From: CAZDBS01 sp964503775
Lineage (GTDB): Bacteria; Patescibacteriota; Saccharimonadia; Saccharimonadales; CAZDBS01
Length of the DNA: 64,000 nucleotides
Direction: 5' to 3'
Assembly: GCA_964503775.1 (NCBI GenBank)
Contig: CAZDBS010000003.1
Span: 16,754-80,753, forward strand
Numbering within the stretch: position 1 is the stretch's first letter; every line of letters begins with the position of its first letter. The notes below the pieces were generated by a model that did no database searches, was not told the origin of the DNA, and was given only the letters and a program-made list of their open reading frames with translations. Both the position numbers and the translations under genes were made by a program. Below, in pieces: positions 1 to 7,698 of the stretch.

Positions 1-417
1 CTATTCTCAGTAGACGGTCGCCAAGCTACAATTTTGCAGCAGCTAGTTGATATATATGCTCGATCGATCACGGGTGATGTCCCATCGTTTGAACGAGGCA
101 TCGCCAATCTTCGTCAATTCGGTGATGATCCTAAGATTACACCATATTTACTCCAGAGAAGTGTTGCAACTTCACAAAGATATGAACCCTATGATCATGA
201 CAAATTTACAGGTGATGTAGTCAACTTCCTGAGATCTACATCAGGTGTCACGACGAGTGAACTTATAGCTCACCTGGGGCTAAAACAATTCACTTTCTGG
301 AGTAGAGTTAGAGCTATTGAGGCAAATGGTGGCTGGCCAGTCTCCGTCAAAAGATCTAAGTTTGGTAAACAAATTATGTGGTCTGCGGGTACACAAATTT
401 TTCTAACTGAGAGATAA
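1..417 (+). CDS. Hypothetical protein, C-terminal part only
   Basis: The frame is open from the first base of the window, so the N-terminus lies outside it; the TTG at 34 is an internal codon rather than a convincing start. I do not recognise the family. The C-terminal 65 residues look like a helix-turn-helix or winged-helix unit (TSELIAHLGLKQFTFWSRV, followed by a basic wing-like stretch VSVKRSKFGKQ), which would suggest DNA or RNA binding. It is one of the few plus-strand genes in this part of the window and converges with the minus-strand gene starting 3 bp further on. Function unknown. Confidence 0.6.
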   Translation, partial: LFSVDGRQATILQQLVDIYARSITGDVPSFERGIANLRQFGDDPKITPYLLQRSVATSQRYEPYDHDKFTGDVVNFLRSTSGVTTSELIAHLGLKQFTFWSRVRAIEANGGWPVSVKRSKFGKQIMWSAGTQIFLTER

Positions 418-419
418 GA

Positions 420-1094
420 CTAATACTTTATCGGTTCCTGCTCGCCCAAATACGTCGCCTTGGGATGAGTGACATAAAGTTTGTAGGTCACGAGATTGAT
501 GCCAAATAGCTCCCTGATCGAATACTGTGGGATGAGCTTACTGTAGATACTGAAATACCGACTCGTCCCCACCCCTACCGCATCAATGCCAAGCTTTCTA
601 CACGTAAATACCGCCCTAGGCATGTGATAACCCTGGCTCACAATTATTGCGTCTGTGACGCCGTAGATTTGCTTGGCTCTATAGCACGTGTCATAGGTGT
701 TGAGGCCATATGGATCCATGACAATATCACCGCTCGGTATGCCGAGCTCTATGGCATAGTCTTTCATGGCAGTCGGTTCATCATGATGAGCTGAGCTGGC
801 ATCACCACTCATGAGCAATTTCTTGACCGTACCAGCCTTGTAGAGATCGACGCCTGTTTCGATACGCGCTTTGAGGATAGCTAATGGTTCGCCGCTCGGC
901 TTCACGCCCCCACCCAATACAATTCCAACCGAGCGACTCGGTACCGCTTGCCCCTCAGCATAGACATGATGACGAACCGCAAAAATCGCATACGTAGGTA
1001 GGACAAATAGCACGATTATGAGCAGCAGAACGATTCCAAACAGATTCCTGATCCAATATTGCCGTGGCTTATCTTTGCTCTTACGCCTTTTCAC
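420..1094 (-). CDS. SanA/YdcF-type DUF218 membrane protein
   Basis: The 224-aa product has a basic N-terminus, one membrane segment (about residues 18-40) and an outward-facing DUF218 domain of the SanA/ElyC/YdcF family. Family signatures visible are the strand-loop IVLGGGV near residue 58, LLMSGDASS, a TYDTCYRAK helix and VSQGYHMPRAV. Members are linked to envelope integrity and vancomycin tolerance in other bacteria; the biochemical activity is not settled. The start is a GTG whose only upstream signal is a TACAAT box 6 nt away, so the mRNA is probably leaderless. Confidence 0.85.
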   Translation of the reverse strand: MKRRKSKDKPRQYWIRNLFGIVLLLIIVLFVLPTYAIFAVRHHVYAEGQAVPSRSVGIVLGGGVKPSGEPLAILKARIETGVDLYKAGTVKKLLMSGDASSAHHDEPTAMKDYAIELGIPSGDIVMDPYGLNTYDTCYRAKQIYGVTDAIIVSQGYHMPRAVFTCRKLGIDAVGVGTSRYFSIYSKLIPQYSIRELFGINLVTYKLYVTHPKATYLGEQEPIKY

Positions 1095-1100
1095 TTATCT

Positions 1101-1106
1101 ATTGTA
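1101..1106 (-). promoter_or_regulatory. -10 box (TACAAT) of the DUF218 gene
   Basis: TACAAT on the minus strand, 6 nt before the GTG start, with no Shine-Dalgarno sequence between. Confidence 0.5.
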
Positions 1107-1120
1107 GCGTAATTCCAACC

Positions 1121-1684
1121 TCACGCAGAGTCTGTTCGAGTACTAACAAACTCACTTACCATTTCTGAACGCTCATCGAGCGAACCCTCTAGCAAAACAT
1201 ACGGAACATGTAGAGTGGCAAAAAATCCTATGTATGCTTCGTGAATATGTTGTCGCTCAATCCCACTCTCTTTTCTTATAGCATCATTTTCAAACGGTAC
1301 ACCCTCTGGGCTACAGAGATAGATCCGAGAATAGGACGGCATCACTAGTGCAGTCTTAAGTGCCAGCAATAATCCCCCTGATTTATCACCGGTGGAAGTG
1401 ACATAAACTGCTGGATCAACTGCAGCACACCGATCAAGGTAGGTTAATCTCGGCCGCCCCACATAGACCCGAGTTTCGTTATCAAGAGCTACATTCTGAA
1501 CCCTCAATTGATGCATGAATTTAAACCTATCCGATTCAGGAATCTCAGGATGCTGCTCAAAGTACCTACGAGCGGCCTCATCAACAAACGCTACGGTATC
1601 ATCACCCGCGTGTTCAAGTTTTTTCCGCTCCAAAAGTGCTGTCTTACCGGTACAGCCAGCCCCAACAAATGCGATTCTAGTCAT
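1121..1684 (-). CDS. P-loop ATPase/kinase, AAA_28 (NadR-like) type
   Basis: A 187-aa single-domain P-loop protein. Walker A is GAGCTGKT at residues 8-15; a DRCAAVDP motif resembles the DRxxxD segment of the AAA_28/NadR kinase-like family; the C-terminal part (RQHIHEAYIGFF, then a short strand) fits the lid and last strand. Family members are nucleoside or nicotinamide-riboside kinases or uncharacterised NTPases, so the substrate cannot be assigned. It starts 7 bp after the glyQS stop and is presumably cotranscribed with it; the sequence before the ATG has only a weak ribosome-binding site. Confidence 0.75.
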   Translation of the reverse strand: MTRIAFVGAGCTGKTALLERKKLEHAGDDTVAFVDEAARRYFEQHPEIPESDRFKFMHQLRVQNVALDNETRVYVGRPRLTYLDRCAAVDPAVYVTSTGDKSGGLLLALKTALVMPSYSRIYLCSPEGVPFENDAIRKESGIERQHIHEAYIGFFATLHVPYVLLEGSLDERSEMVSEFVSTRTDSA

Positions 1685-1691
1685 ACCCTAC

Positions 1692-3086
1692 CTACTTAAG
1701 CTTATCCGTAAGCTCATCTGTTTTTACTCTCTCCTGCTCGGTCGTATCGCGATTTCGTACAGTTATAGTATCATCTTCCAGCGTTTGGAAATCGATCGTC
1801 ACACAGTATGGCGTGCCTATCTCATCCTGGCGACGATAGCGTTTACCGATGTTTCCGTTGTCATCCCACATCACCGCGCCTAACTCTTGCTTCAGCATAG
1901 TGTAGACTTCGCGAGCTTTGTCCACTAATTCAGGTTTGTTTTTGAGTAACGGGGATACGGCGACCTTGATTGGCGCCAGATGAGCTGGGAGTTTGAGATA
2001 TGTTCGCTTCTCGCCTCCTATTTCGTCCTCCGTATAAGCTCTGGTCAGTACGGCCATGATCGCCCGCTCCACACCGAAGCTTGGCTCGATAACGTGCGGG
2101 ACTAATGATTTCGATCCATCTTTGTACCGATACTCCATACTCTTCTTGGCTTCACGTTGTATATTGCTGAGATCGAAGTCCGTCCGATAAGCTAGCCCTA
2201 GTAATTCTTTGCGCCCATGTGGGAAATCGAACTCGAAATCAATTGTTCGTTTGCTATAGTGCGCTCGGTCTTCATCTGGTACTTCAAGTTCATGTACCGA
2301 TCCGTCCTGCAAACCAAGTGCCTTGCACCATTCATGCACTTGTGTCCGCCACATCTCGAATGACTCTTCCCATTTCTCGGGGTCGACGAAGTATTCGATT
2401 TCCATCTGTTCAAATTCTCTGGAGCGGAAGACAAAGTCTCGAGGGCTAATCTCGTTACGAAATGCCTTCCCTATTTGGGCGATACCAAAGGGCAGATCCG
2501 GATAGAACGTATCCACGACGTTCTTGTAGTTCGTAAATATTCCCTGCGCCGTCTCGGGACGTAAGTAGCTGACCGAGTTCGGATCGTAAGACATCAATTG
2601 GTATTTATCGGCATCACTAATCTCAACCTCATTGCCCATAGGATCAACTGGCTTGCCCACGCGTTCTACTTTGCCACCTTCATATGAGGGACCGACAAAC
2701 GTCTTGAACATCATATTGAACTGCCGAGCTTCCCCAAATGTTCCTTCTTTGCCACACGCCGGACATTTGCTGGTATCGATTTGGTCTTCCCGAAAACGAG
2801 ATTTGCAGTTACTGCACTCCACCAACGGATCGGTAAATGTATCAACATGGCCACTTGCTTGCCAAACTTTCTGGTTCATTAGGATAGCAGCATCGACACC
2901 ATACATATCCTCTCGATCAGTAACAAACATCTTCCACCAGAGGTTCTCAATATTGCGCTTCAGCTCGAGTCCAAGTGGACCGTAATCCCATGTACCTGCC
3001 AACCCACCATAGATCTCAGAGCCCTGGAATATAAATCCCCGGCGCTTCGCCAAACTCGCAATATCATCGAGAGTTACTTCGGACAT
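1692..3086 (-). CDS. glyQS: Glycyl-tRNA synthetase (homodimeric alpha2 type)
   Basis: Charges tRNA-Gly with glycine in the cytoplasm. The 464-aa protein begins with the family N-terminus (KRRGFIFQGSEIYGG), carries a zinc-ribbon insert with C91, C94, C108 and C111, a class II motif 2 (AFRNEISPRDFVFRSREFEQ) and motif 3 (EPSFGVERAIMAVL), then an anticodon-binding domain. Length is normal for the single-chain enzyme found in Gram-positives, archaea and CPR, unlike the split GlyQ/GlyS of Proteobacteria. A TATAAT box lies 10 nt before the ATG, separating it from recO. Confidence 0.97.
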   Translation of the reverse strand: MSEVTLDDIASLAKRRGFIFQGSEIYGGLAGTWDYGPLGLELKRNIENLWWKMFVTDREDMYGVDAAILMNQKVWQASGHVDTFTDPLVECSNCKSRFREDQIDTSKCPACGKEGTFGEARQFNMMFKTFVGPSYEGGKVERVGKPVDPMGNEVEISDADKYQLMSYDPNSVSYLRPETAQGIFTNYKNVVDTFYPDLPFGIAQIGKAFRNEISPRDFVFRSREFEQMEIEYFVDPEKWEESFEMWRTQVHEWCKALGLQDGSVHELEVPDEDRAHYSKRTIDFEFDFPHGRKELLGLAYRTDFDLSNIQREAKKSMEYRYKDGSKSLVPHVIEPSFGVERAIMAVLTRAYTEDEIGGEKRTYLKLPAHLAPIKVAVSPLLKNKPELVDKAREVYTMLKQELGAVMWDDNGNIGKRYRRQDEIGTPYCVTIDFQTLEDDTITVRNRDTTEQERVKTDELTDKLK

Positions 3087-3096
3087 AATGGTTCGT

Positions 3097-3102
3097 ATTA
3101 TA
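3097..3102 (-). promoter_or_regulatory. -10 box (TATAAT) of glyQS
   Basis: Perfect TATAAT on the minus strand 10 nt before the glyQS ATG; predicts a leader of only a few nucleotides. Confidence 0.55.
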
Positions 3103-3105
3103 GCA

Positions 3106-3789
3106 TTAACGATGAGTCTGCATCTGGACTAATCTCTGTAGTAAATTGTCGAGCGGTGGCAGGAGTTTATCTACTCCTTGCACGCGCTGTATAACTTCCG
3201 GCCCGTACTTCGATGCTAGACGCAAAACTTTGATATGATCCTCGACGTATATCCCCTTCTGACTCCTAACAAAACTCATGGCTTCGAAATCAAACAGGAA
3301 CTTGTCCTTCTCGACATCCTCACCCACACTCAACTCTGGCATGTGCCCCAACGAATGCAGCAATCTAAGCCCGAACCACACCTTCACTACACCTAGACTA
3401 ATCGACAGATCCCCTAAGGCTCTCATGGTTTGCTGCAGTACCTCGAAGTGCTCTACACCGCTTGCTTCCTCCGTCACTCGGTCCATGATTTTCAAGATTT
3501 CATACCCATACAGTGTGCGATCCATATTCTTGATGATGTCGCCATAGTGGATGATGAGCCGAGCGGATATCAGTTGATCGAGATTCTTGCGGCCCTGGAG
3601 TAGCGTTATGTCGCTGACAGAAAACAATTCTATCCCGCCGGCTAGTTTGCTTTTTACTTTGCGCGCACCTTTGACCATCGCCCCGACTTTGCCATGGGTT
3701 GGCGTCAAGAACGTCACTATCCGATCTGCTTCCCCATAATCCACTCGACGAAGCAGGATGCCTTTGGTTCTGAATTGTGAGTTGTTCAT
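3106..3789 (-). CDS. recO: DNA repair protein RecO
   Basis: RecO loads RecA onto SSB-coated single-stranded DNA in the RecFOR pathway. The start is taken at the ATG giving MNNSQFRTKGILLRR, because it overlaps the stop of the upstream response-regulator gene as ATGA; longer readings run into that gene. The resulting 227 residues hold the RecO OB-fold N-terminus (GEADRIVTFLTPTHGK, then VKGARKVKSKLAGG) and the helical C-terminal domain. The four-cysteine zinc site of many RecO proteins is absent. Last gene of the kinase-regulator-recO operon. Confidence 0.93.
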   Translation of the reverse strand: MNNSQFRTKGILLRRVDYGEADRIVTFLTPTHGKVGAMVKGARKVKSKLAGGIELFSVSDITLLQGRKNLDQLISARLIIHYGDIIKNMDRTLYGYEILKIMDRVTEEASGVEHFEVLQQTMRALGDLSISLGVVKVWFGLRLLHSLGHMPELSVGEDVEKDKFLFDFEAMSFVRSQKGIYVEDHIKVLRLASKYGPEVIQRVQGVDKLLPPLDNLLQRLVQMQTHR

Positions 3790-4169
3790 ATTTCTACTGG
3801 TTGTGATTGACGAACAGTTCTGATGAGATCGGTCATCTTGGTGGTTGGTTTGTATAAATACGCTACGACACCTAGTCGCTTCCAATCCTCTGATGATAGT
3901 ACATGCTGTGAGGGCGGGACAGTCGTCAATATAACCAGCGGTATGGTCGTCCAATCATGATGTGAGCGAATTTCGTTTATAAACTCCAGCCCGTTGTGTT
4001 CTCCAAGTAGTAGTTCCAAGATGATGACATCAGCTGGTCCATTATCGTCCAGCCAATCAACCGCCCCTTGGGCGTTGGAGACTAGGATGACTTTGTGGTC
4101 GTCTTCACGCAGAATCCTGGAGTAGAGTTCCGCTAACCATAGGTCTGGCTCTAACAACAATACTCGCAT
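3786..4169 (-). CDS. Receiver-domain protein with Glu at the phosphorylation site
   Basis: A stand-alone receiver (CheY-like) domain of 127 aa with no output domain. The start chosen is the ATG giving MRVLLLEPDLW, which overlaps the kinase-like gene's stop as TGATG. The acidic pocket (E7, D9), the conserved Thr (ILTT) and the conserved Lys (YLYKP) are present. The residue aligned with the phosphoacceptor Asp, after strand 3 (DVIILE), is Glu52, encoded by GAA. It therefore probably cannot be phosphorylated normally and may be locked in an active-like state. Its partner next door is also degenerate. Confidence 0.88.
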   Translation of the reverse strand: MRVLLLEPDLWLAELYSRILREDDHKVILVSNAQGAVDWLDDNGPADVIILELLLGEHNGLEFINEIRSHHDWTTIPLVILTTVPPSQHVLSSEDWKRLGVVAYLYKPTTKMTDLIRTVRQSQPVEI

Positions 4170-5026
4170 CAGAACTCTCCGAGTAGGCTCAGCTGTGTAC
4201 TGAGTGGTAGTTTGAGCTCCCACACCCTCCGTCCTCTTGCTCGCTTGATATTGAACTGACCGCCGAGACCCTGCAACAAATCCTGTAGTATACGCACGCC
4301 TACTCCATGCACACCCGCAAAACTACGGAAAGTTTGTTCTCGGTGACCAAGTGTTTCCATAGCCCTGGATAACTCCCTCTTCCCAGGCACCACTCCGTCA
4401 TCTTCCAGTACAACCCTAGCTACCCCGCTCTCGCGCCTCATATGCACATGTAGTTCCGAGGCAGGTAGACTGGTCAGCGTCGATAGATCTACCAACGTCA
4501 TAAAAGTCGATTTCAGTATTTGTCGATCGGCGATGACAAGTGCGTCGCGACCTCTGAGTCCTGATGTCGAGACAACTGTATGCTGGAGTCGCAGCGCTCT
4601 CGGCTCAGTCTCGCGCATGACGTCTCTGATGAGCATCGACAGATTGACGGGTTCGAATTGCAAAGCAATCTGTCCGTGCAGAACTTGTTGCGAAAGTAGC
4701 AGACTATCTATTAACTGCAATAAGCGCTCACTACTGAGACTAATTCGCTTGAGGTATTCTTCCCTCACATCACGGGAGACTTTGCGATCACGTAGGTAAG
4801 ACGCGACAGTTTGTTGATATACGAGCGGGGCCTTGAGTTCACGCGCCACCGCCACTAGCAAACTTACGTCTGATTGGTATAGCTCATCTCCCCTCATCCA
4901 AGTTCCCTCTTTCGTGTCTAATAGTAGCACGCTGGTAGGATGAGCGGGTATGTCTATTTTACAAATGACAACGACTTGAGCACCGTGTTGTCGAAGTCGT
5001 TTTTGTATTCCGCTGACTCTGTCCAT
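4169..5026 (-). CDS. Histidine kinase-like protein lacking the phosphoacceptor His
   Basis: 285 aa, no membrane segment. Residues 50-115 form a HisKA-like dimerisation helix pair, but the H-box reads VARELKAPL: the phosphoacceptor His is replaced by Arg62 (codon CGT). In the ATPase domain the N-box is altered (TLVDLS where NLxxNA is expected) and the G1 box is reduced to EDDGVVPG, while a G2-like stretch (GVGVRILQDLLQGLGG) remains. I infer a pseudokinase or scaffold. The ATG at 5026 overlaps the previous gene by 73 bp; a GTG at 4930 is an alternative start. Confidence 0.8.
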   Translation of the reverse strand: MDRVSGIQKRLRQHGAQVVVICKIDIPAHPTSVLLLDTKEGTWMRGDELYQSDVSLLVAVARELKAPLVYQQTVASYLRDRKVSRDVREEYLKRISLSSERLLQLIDSLLLSQQVLHGQIALQFEPVNLSMLIRDVMRETEPRALRLQHTVVSTSGLRGRDALVIADRQILKSTFMTLVDLSTLTSLPASELHVHMRRESGVARVVLEDDGVVPGKRELSRAMETLGHREQTFRSFAGVHGVGVRILQDLLQGLGGQFNIKRARGRRVWELKLPLSTQLSLLGEF

Positions 5027-5613
5027 ACTTTGAGAGTCTTGTCTCGCAGGGGCACCATCACCATACTTCCGACTATGTTCTGTTGCTCCAATTCACCATC
5101 GTAGCGTAGACCTTTTTCACCAGAATTTTCGTAGGGTGCCGCTTTGGTCTTACCTTGTTTTACCTTATCCTGAATCTGGTTCTGTGCTTGGTCGAAAGAT
5201 TGGTTAACCAGTTCTAGGCGTAGAGCAAACTTCACGTCTTTGGTCGTAGTACTCGGCACAAGGTTGGGATGGACGAATACGTTGATCGGCTTGGACTCGT
5301 TGGTGTAATCGACGAAGCCACTCCATGTCTTCGGGTAGTTAAACTTCACACTACCCAGCGATGCTGGGCCTTGATATATACGATTGGGCAATTTTTCACG
5401 TTCTGCAAATTCAGCCTCCAGCTGTTTCTTCTGACTAGACTGGGCTTGAGCTACTGCATCCTGTACTTTTTGGGCGACATTATCACGGTTGTCGGTGAAG
5501 CCTAAATACGCCCAAACTGCAAAGCCACTAACTCCTATAAACAATAGGGTTAGGATAACGATCGGGACGATGAGCACGTCCATGGCTCCGCGTTGCGAAT
5601 TGCGAACATTCAT
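4954..5613 (-). CDS. Membrane-anchored protein with PsbP-like domain
   Basis: 219 aa: short cytoplasmic head, one membrane segment (about 14-36), a coiled-coil-like charged stretch rich in Gln and Ala, then an extracytoplasmic domain starting VKFNYPKTW, which resembles the opening of PsbP/Mog1-like domains. No catalytic motif is visible. The ATG at 5613 is preferred because a perfect TATAAT lies 7 nt upstream; the longer reading would start upstream of that box. It heads the operon with the kinase-like, receiver and recO genes, so it might supply the sensing part the kinase-like protein lacks (inference). Confidence 0.7.
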   Translation of the reverse strand: MNVRNSQRGAMDVLIVPIVILTLLFIGVSGFAVWAYLGFTDNRDNVAQKVQDAVAQAQSSQKKQLEAEFAEREKLPNRIYQGPASLGSVKFNYPKTWSGFVDYTNESKPINVFVHPNLVPSTTTKDVKFALRLELVNQSFDQAQNQIQDKVKQGKTKAAPYENSGEKGLRYDGELEQQNIVGSMVMVPLRDKTLKVWTESAEYKNDFDNTVLKSLSFVK

Positions 5614-5620
5614 AAGCGAA

Positions 5621-5626
5621 ATTATA
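5621..5626 (-). promoter_or_regulatory. -10 box (TATAAT) of the sensor-like operon
   Basis: Perfect TATAAT on the minus strand 7 nt before the ATG at 5613; no ribosome-binding site fits between. Confidence 0.6.
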
Positions 5627-5641
5627 CCACGCTCTCGCGGG

Positions 5642-6130
5642 TCAGTTGTATTCATACAAAAATACGCCACTTTTTTCTCTCAGGGCTTTGCGTCCTGGGA
5701 CTTTGAACGTGTAGCTTGCCAGGTGAAATGGTTTAGGGAGTTCGGTGTCGAGTTTGGTATCCAGACGCGACATAAACCTATCCAGTAGGAACACGAATAC
5801 TCCATCAGCTCGCGGCAGCGACACACTCCAATAATTTGCGTAGCGGACAGTCACGTGTTTGCGATATGGCCTGGTGCGGATCCAAGCAATACCAAACAGA
5901 AGAGGATTCAATTCATATCCGATAACATACAGTCCCCGCCTCGCAGCTGCGATACACATCGTCCCGTCACCGCAGCCCAGCTCGAGTAGTGTCTGGCCAG
6001 GCTTGAGATCCAGCAAATCTAGAGCAACCTCCCGTTGTCTCCTGAGCGTCGGCACATACGGTGCCCCGAACAAGACAACAAAAGCAAAGCTACAGAGCAC
6101 GCCTAGTAATACCAGTAAAACTACCTGCAT
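5642..6130 (-). CDS. Membrane-anchored SAM methyltransferase, FAM173-like
   Basis: 162 aa from the ATG giving MQVVLLVLLG, which lies 4 nt after the xseB stop (a TTG 15 nt earlier is less likely). One N-terminal membrane segment is followed by a Rossmann methyltransferase: motif I LLELGCGDGT, then IGYELNPLL. The combination of a membrane anchor with G(Y)ELNP is typical of the FAM173 family, whose eukaryotic members methylate lysines of mitochondrial membrane proteins. The bacterial substrate is unknown. Cotranscribed with xseAB. Confidence 0.75.
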   Translation of the reverse strand: MQVVLLVLLGVLCSFAFVVLFGAPYVPTLRRQREVALDLLDLKPGQTLLELGCGDGTMCIAAARRGLYVIGYELNPLLFGIAWIRTRPYRKHVTVRYANYWSVSLPRADGVFVFLLDRFMSRLDTKLDTELPKPFHLASYTFKVPGRKALREKSGVFLYEYN

Positions 6131-6134
6131 CGTA

Positions 6135-6347
6135 TCAAGCGTCAAACTTCTTTTTTACAATTTCGATTTTGTTCTCGGCGGTTTTCAGATATTTTTCCAA
6201 CTCTTTGGTAATCTCCATACCGCGTTCGTATTTCGCTATGGCCTGGTCAAGTTCGACTTCATCACTTTCAAACCACACCAGTATGGCATCCAATTCGCCC
6301 TGGAGCTTTTTGTAGTCTACTCTGATGTCAGCTTTTAACTTGGCCAT
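6135..6347 (-). CDS. xseB: Exodeoxyribonuclease VII small subunit
   Basis: 70 aa, almost entirely helical, with the XseB core: DYKKLQGELDAILVWFE, then LDQAIAKYERGMEITKELEKYL. It binds XseA to form exonuclease VII, which degrades single-stranded DNA. The expected partner xseA lies upstream, separated here by a 74-codon reading frame that xseB overlaps by 20 bp. A GGGGGAGG stretch precedes the ATG at a rather long spacing. Confidence 0.92.
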   Translation of the reverse strand: MAKLKADIRVDYKKLQGELDAILVWFESDEVELDQAIAKYERGMEITKELEKYLKTAENKIEIVKKKFDA

Positions 6348-6552
6348 CGACTATACCATCCTCCCCCACATCTGGCCCCACAGACTCTGTGCTTATGCCA
6401 AGAATTATCAGTCTATCCAGTCTCTTTCGATGCTTATCAATCCCGTCCAATACTTCCAGCGCTACTAGGAGCTGGTCGGACCCTTCCGGTAACACAACAC
6501 CCCGACTGCCCAATGAATCATCTCCAAAACGTTCGAAAGCCAACTCAGACAT
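6328..6552 (-). CDS. Small hypothetical protein between xseA and xseB
   Basis: 74 codons starting ATG 2 nt after the xseA stop and overlapping the xseB start by 20 bp. GGGAGAG just upstream could serve as ribosome-binding site. The product is soluble and acidic in its ends, with a central leucine-rich helix (LLVALEVLDGIDKHRKRLDR). No family recognised. The tight fit between stop and start codons argues for translational coupling, but the frame could also be fortuitous; homologues in related genomes would settle this. Confidence 0.5.
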   Translation of the reverse strand: MSELAFERFGDDSLGSRGVVLPEGSDQLLVALEVLDGIDKHRKRLDRLIILGISTESVGPDVGEDGIVDGQVKS

Positions 6553-6554
6553 AC

Positions 6555-7682
6555 CTACTCTCCCTTGTTCTTACGCAATTCTGATATTGTAGCCCCAGCT
6601 TCGCCATCTGTAAAATGTATGACCACACCGTCCCCGACGGCTACGGCAGAGAGTGATGTGACATATTTGCCACCAGATCTGACTAAAGCATATCCACGCT
6701 TTAGCACGGCCGAAGGATTTAAGACTTTTAGCATCTCATGATAGTGCTCTAGGCTTCGCTTGCGATCTCCGAGAGTGCGTTCGATCACTTGATACATATG
6801 CTCAGTCTGGCTTCTTAGACTCTCCCGCCTCTCGCGTACTGGCCGTCCCAGCTTTTCGGCCAGCATCGCTCTTGTTTGATCAAGCGTACTTAGTACATGC
6901 CGACGATCGGGAACAAGTAGTTGCGCAGCGTTGCTTGGCGTGGAGGCCCGGACATCTGCCGCCAGCTCAGCGAGACTCAGGTCGATCTCGTGTCCGATAG
7001 CCACAAGCGTCGGGATGCGGCTGGTGGCTACTGCTCGAGTAACACTCTCAGTACTAAATGCCGCTAGATCATCGATCGAGCCGCCACCACGTATGATGAC
7101 GAGAACGTCGACTAGTGGACTTTCGGAATTAAACCAGTTGATAGCCTGAATGATTTGCGAAGGCGCTGACTCTCCCTGTACCAACACGTTGGCAATCTGC
7201 ACATCTACCCCACCCCACCTCTCCGCCAAGATTTTACGAAAATCCGCTTCAGCAGCCGAACCAACACTCGTGATCACACCTATGCGCTTCGGTGGATAAG
7301 GCAAAGTTCGTTTACGTTCAGGTGCAAACAGTCCTTCACTTTCAAGTTTCCGCATGAGCAGTTCTTGAGCCCGACGGATACTTCCCTCGCCACTCACCTG
7401 CATACTCTGCACGCTGAGACTAAAGCCATACTGCAGGTGATGCCGAGGCGTACAACGTACTTGAACTTTGAGACCGTCTTCCAGCGGCCCAGGCAACATA
7501 TAGACCGTTCCGAAGAATCTCAGAACCGCTCCCTCGTCATCTTTGAGATTGAAATACACCCAGCGGTTTTTGCTAACTCGGAGTTCGCTGAGCTCACCCT
7601 CGATCACCACGCTTGGGTACGCAAACTCCAGCGTCTGATTGAGAAGCGCTATAAACTCACTCGGACTTAACACTAAATCCAT
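6555..7682 (-). CDS. xseA: Exodeoxyribonuclease VII large subunit
   Basis: 375 aa. N-terminal OB-fold (FAYPSVVIEGELSELRVSKNRWVYF), then the catalytic XseA domain with the hallmark stretches PKRIGVITSVGSAAEADF, VLVQGESAPSQI, VIIRGGGSIDDLAAF and VATSRIPTLVAIGHEID, followed by coiled-coil helices that bind XseB. Slightly shorter than the E. coli protein, mostly in the coiled-coil part. First gene of the xseA-xseB-methyltransferase operon; TATACT lies 6 nt before the ATG. Confidence 0.96.
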   Translation of the reverse strand: MDLVLSPSEFIALLNQTLEFAYPSVVIEGELSELRVSKNRWVYFNLKDDEGAVLRFFGTVYMLPGPLEDGLKVQVRCTPRHHLQYGFSLSVQSMQVSGEGSIRRAQELLMRKLESEGLFAPERKRTLPYPPKRIGVITSVGSAAEADFRKILAERWGGVDVQIANVLVQGESAPSQIIQAINWFNSESPLVDVLVIIRGGGSIDDLAAFSTESVTRAVATSRIPTLVAIGHEIDLSLAELAADVRASTPSNAAQLLVPDRRHVLSTLDQTRAMLAEKLGRPVRERRESLRSQTEHMYQVIERTLGDRKRSLEHYHEMLKVLNPSAVLKRGYALVRSGGKYVTSLSAVAVGDGVVIHFTDGEAGATISELRKNKGE

Positions 7683-7688
7683 TAACTT

Positions 7689-7694
7689 AGTATA
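7689..7694 (-). promoter_or_regulatory. -10 box (TATACT) of xseA
   Basis: TATACT on the minus strand 6 nt before the xseA ATG. Confidence 0.55.
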
Positions 7695-7698
7695 ACTC

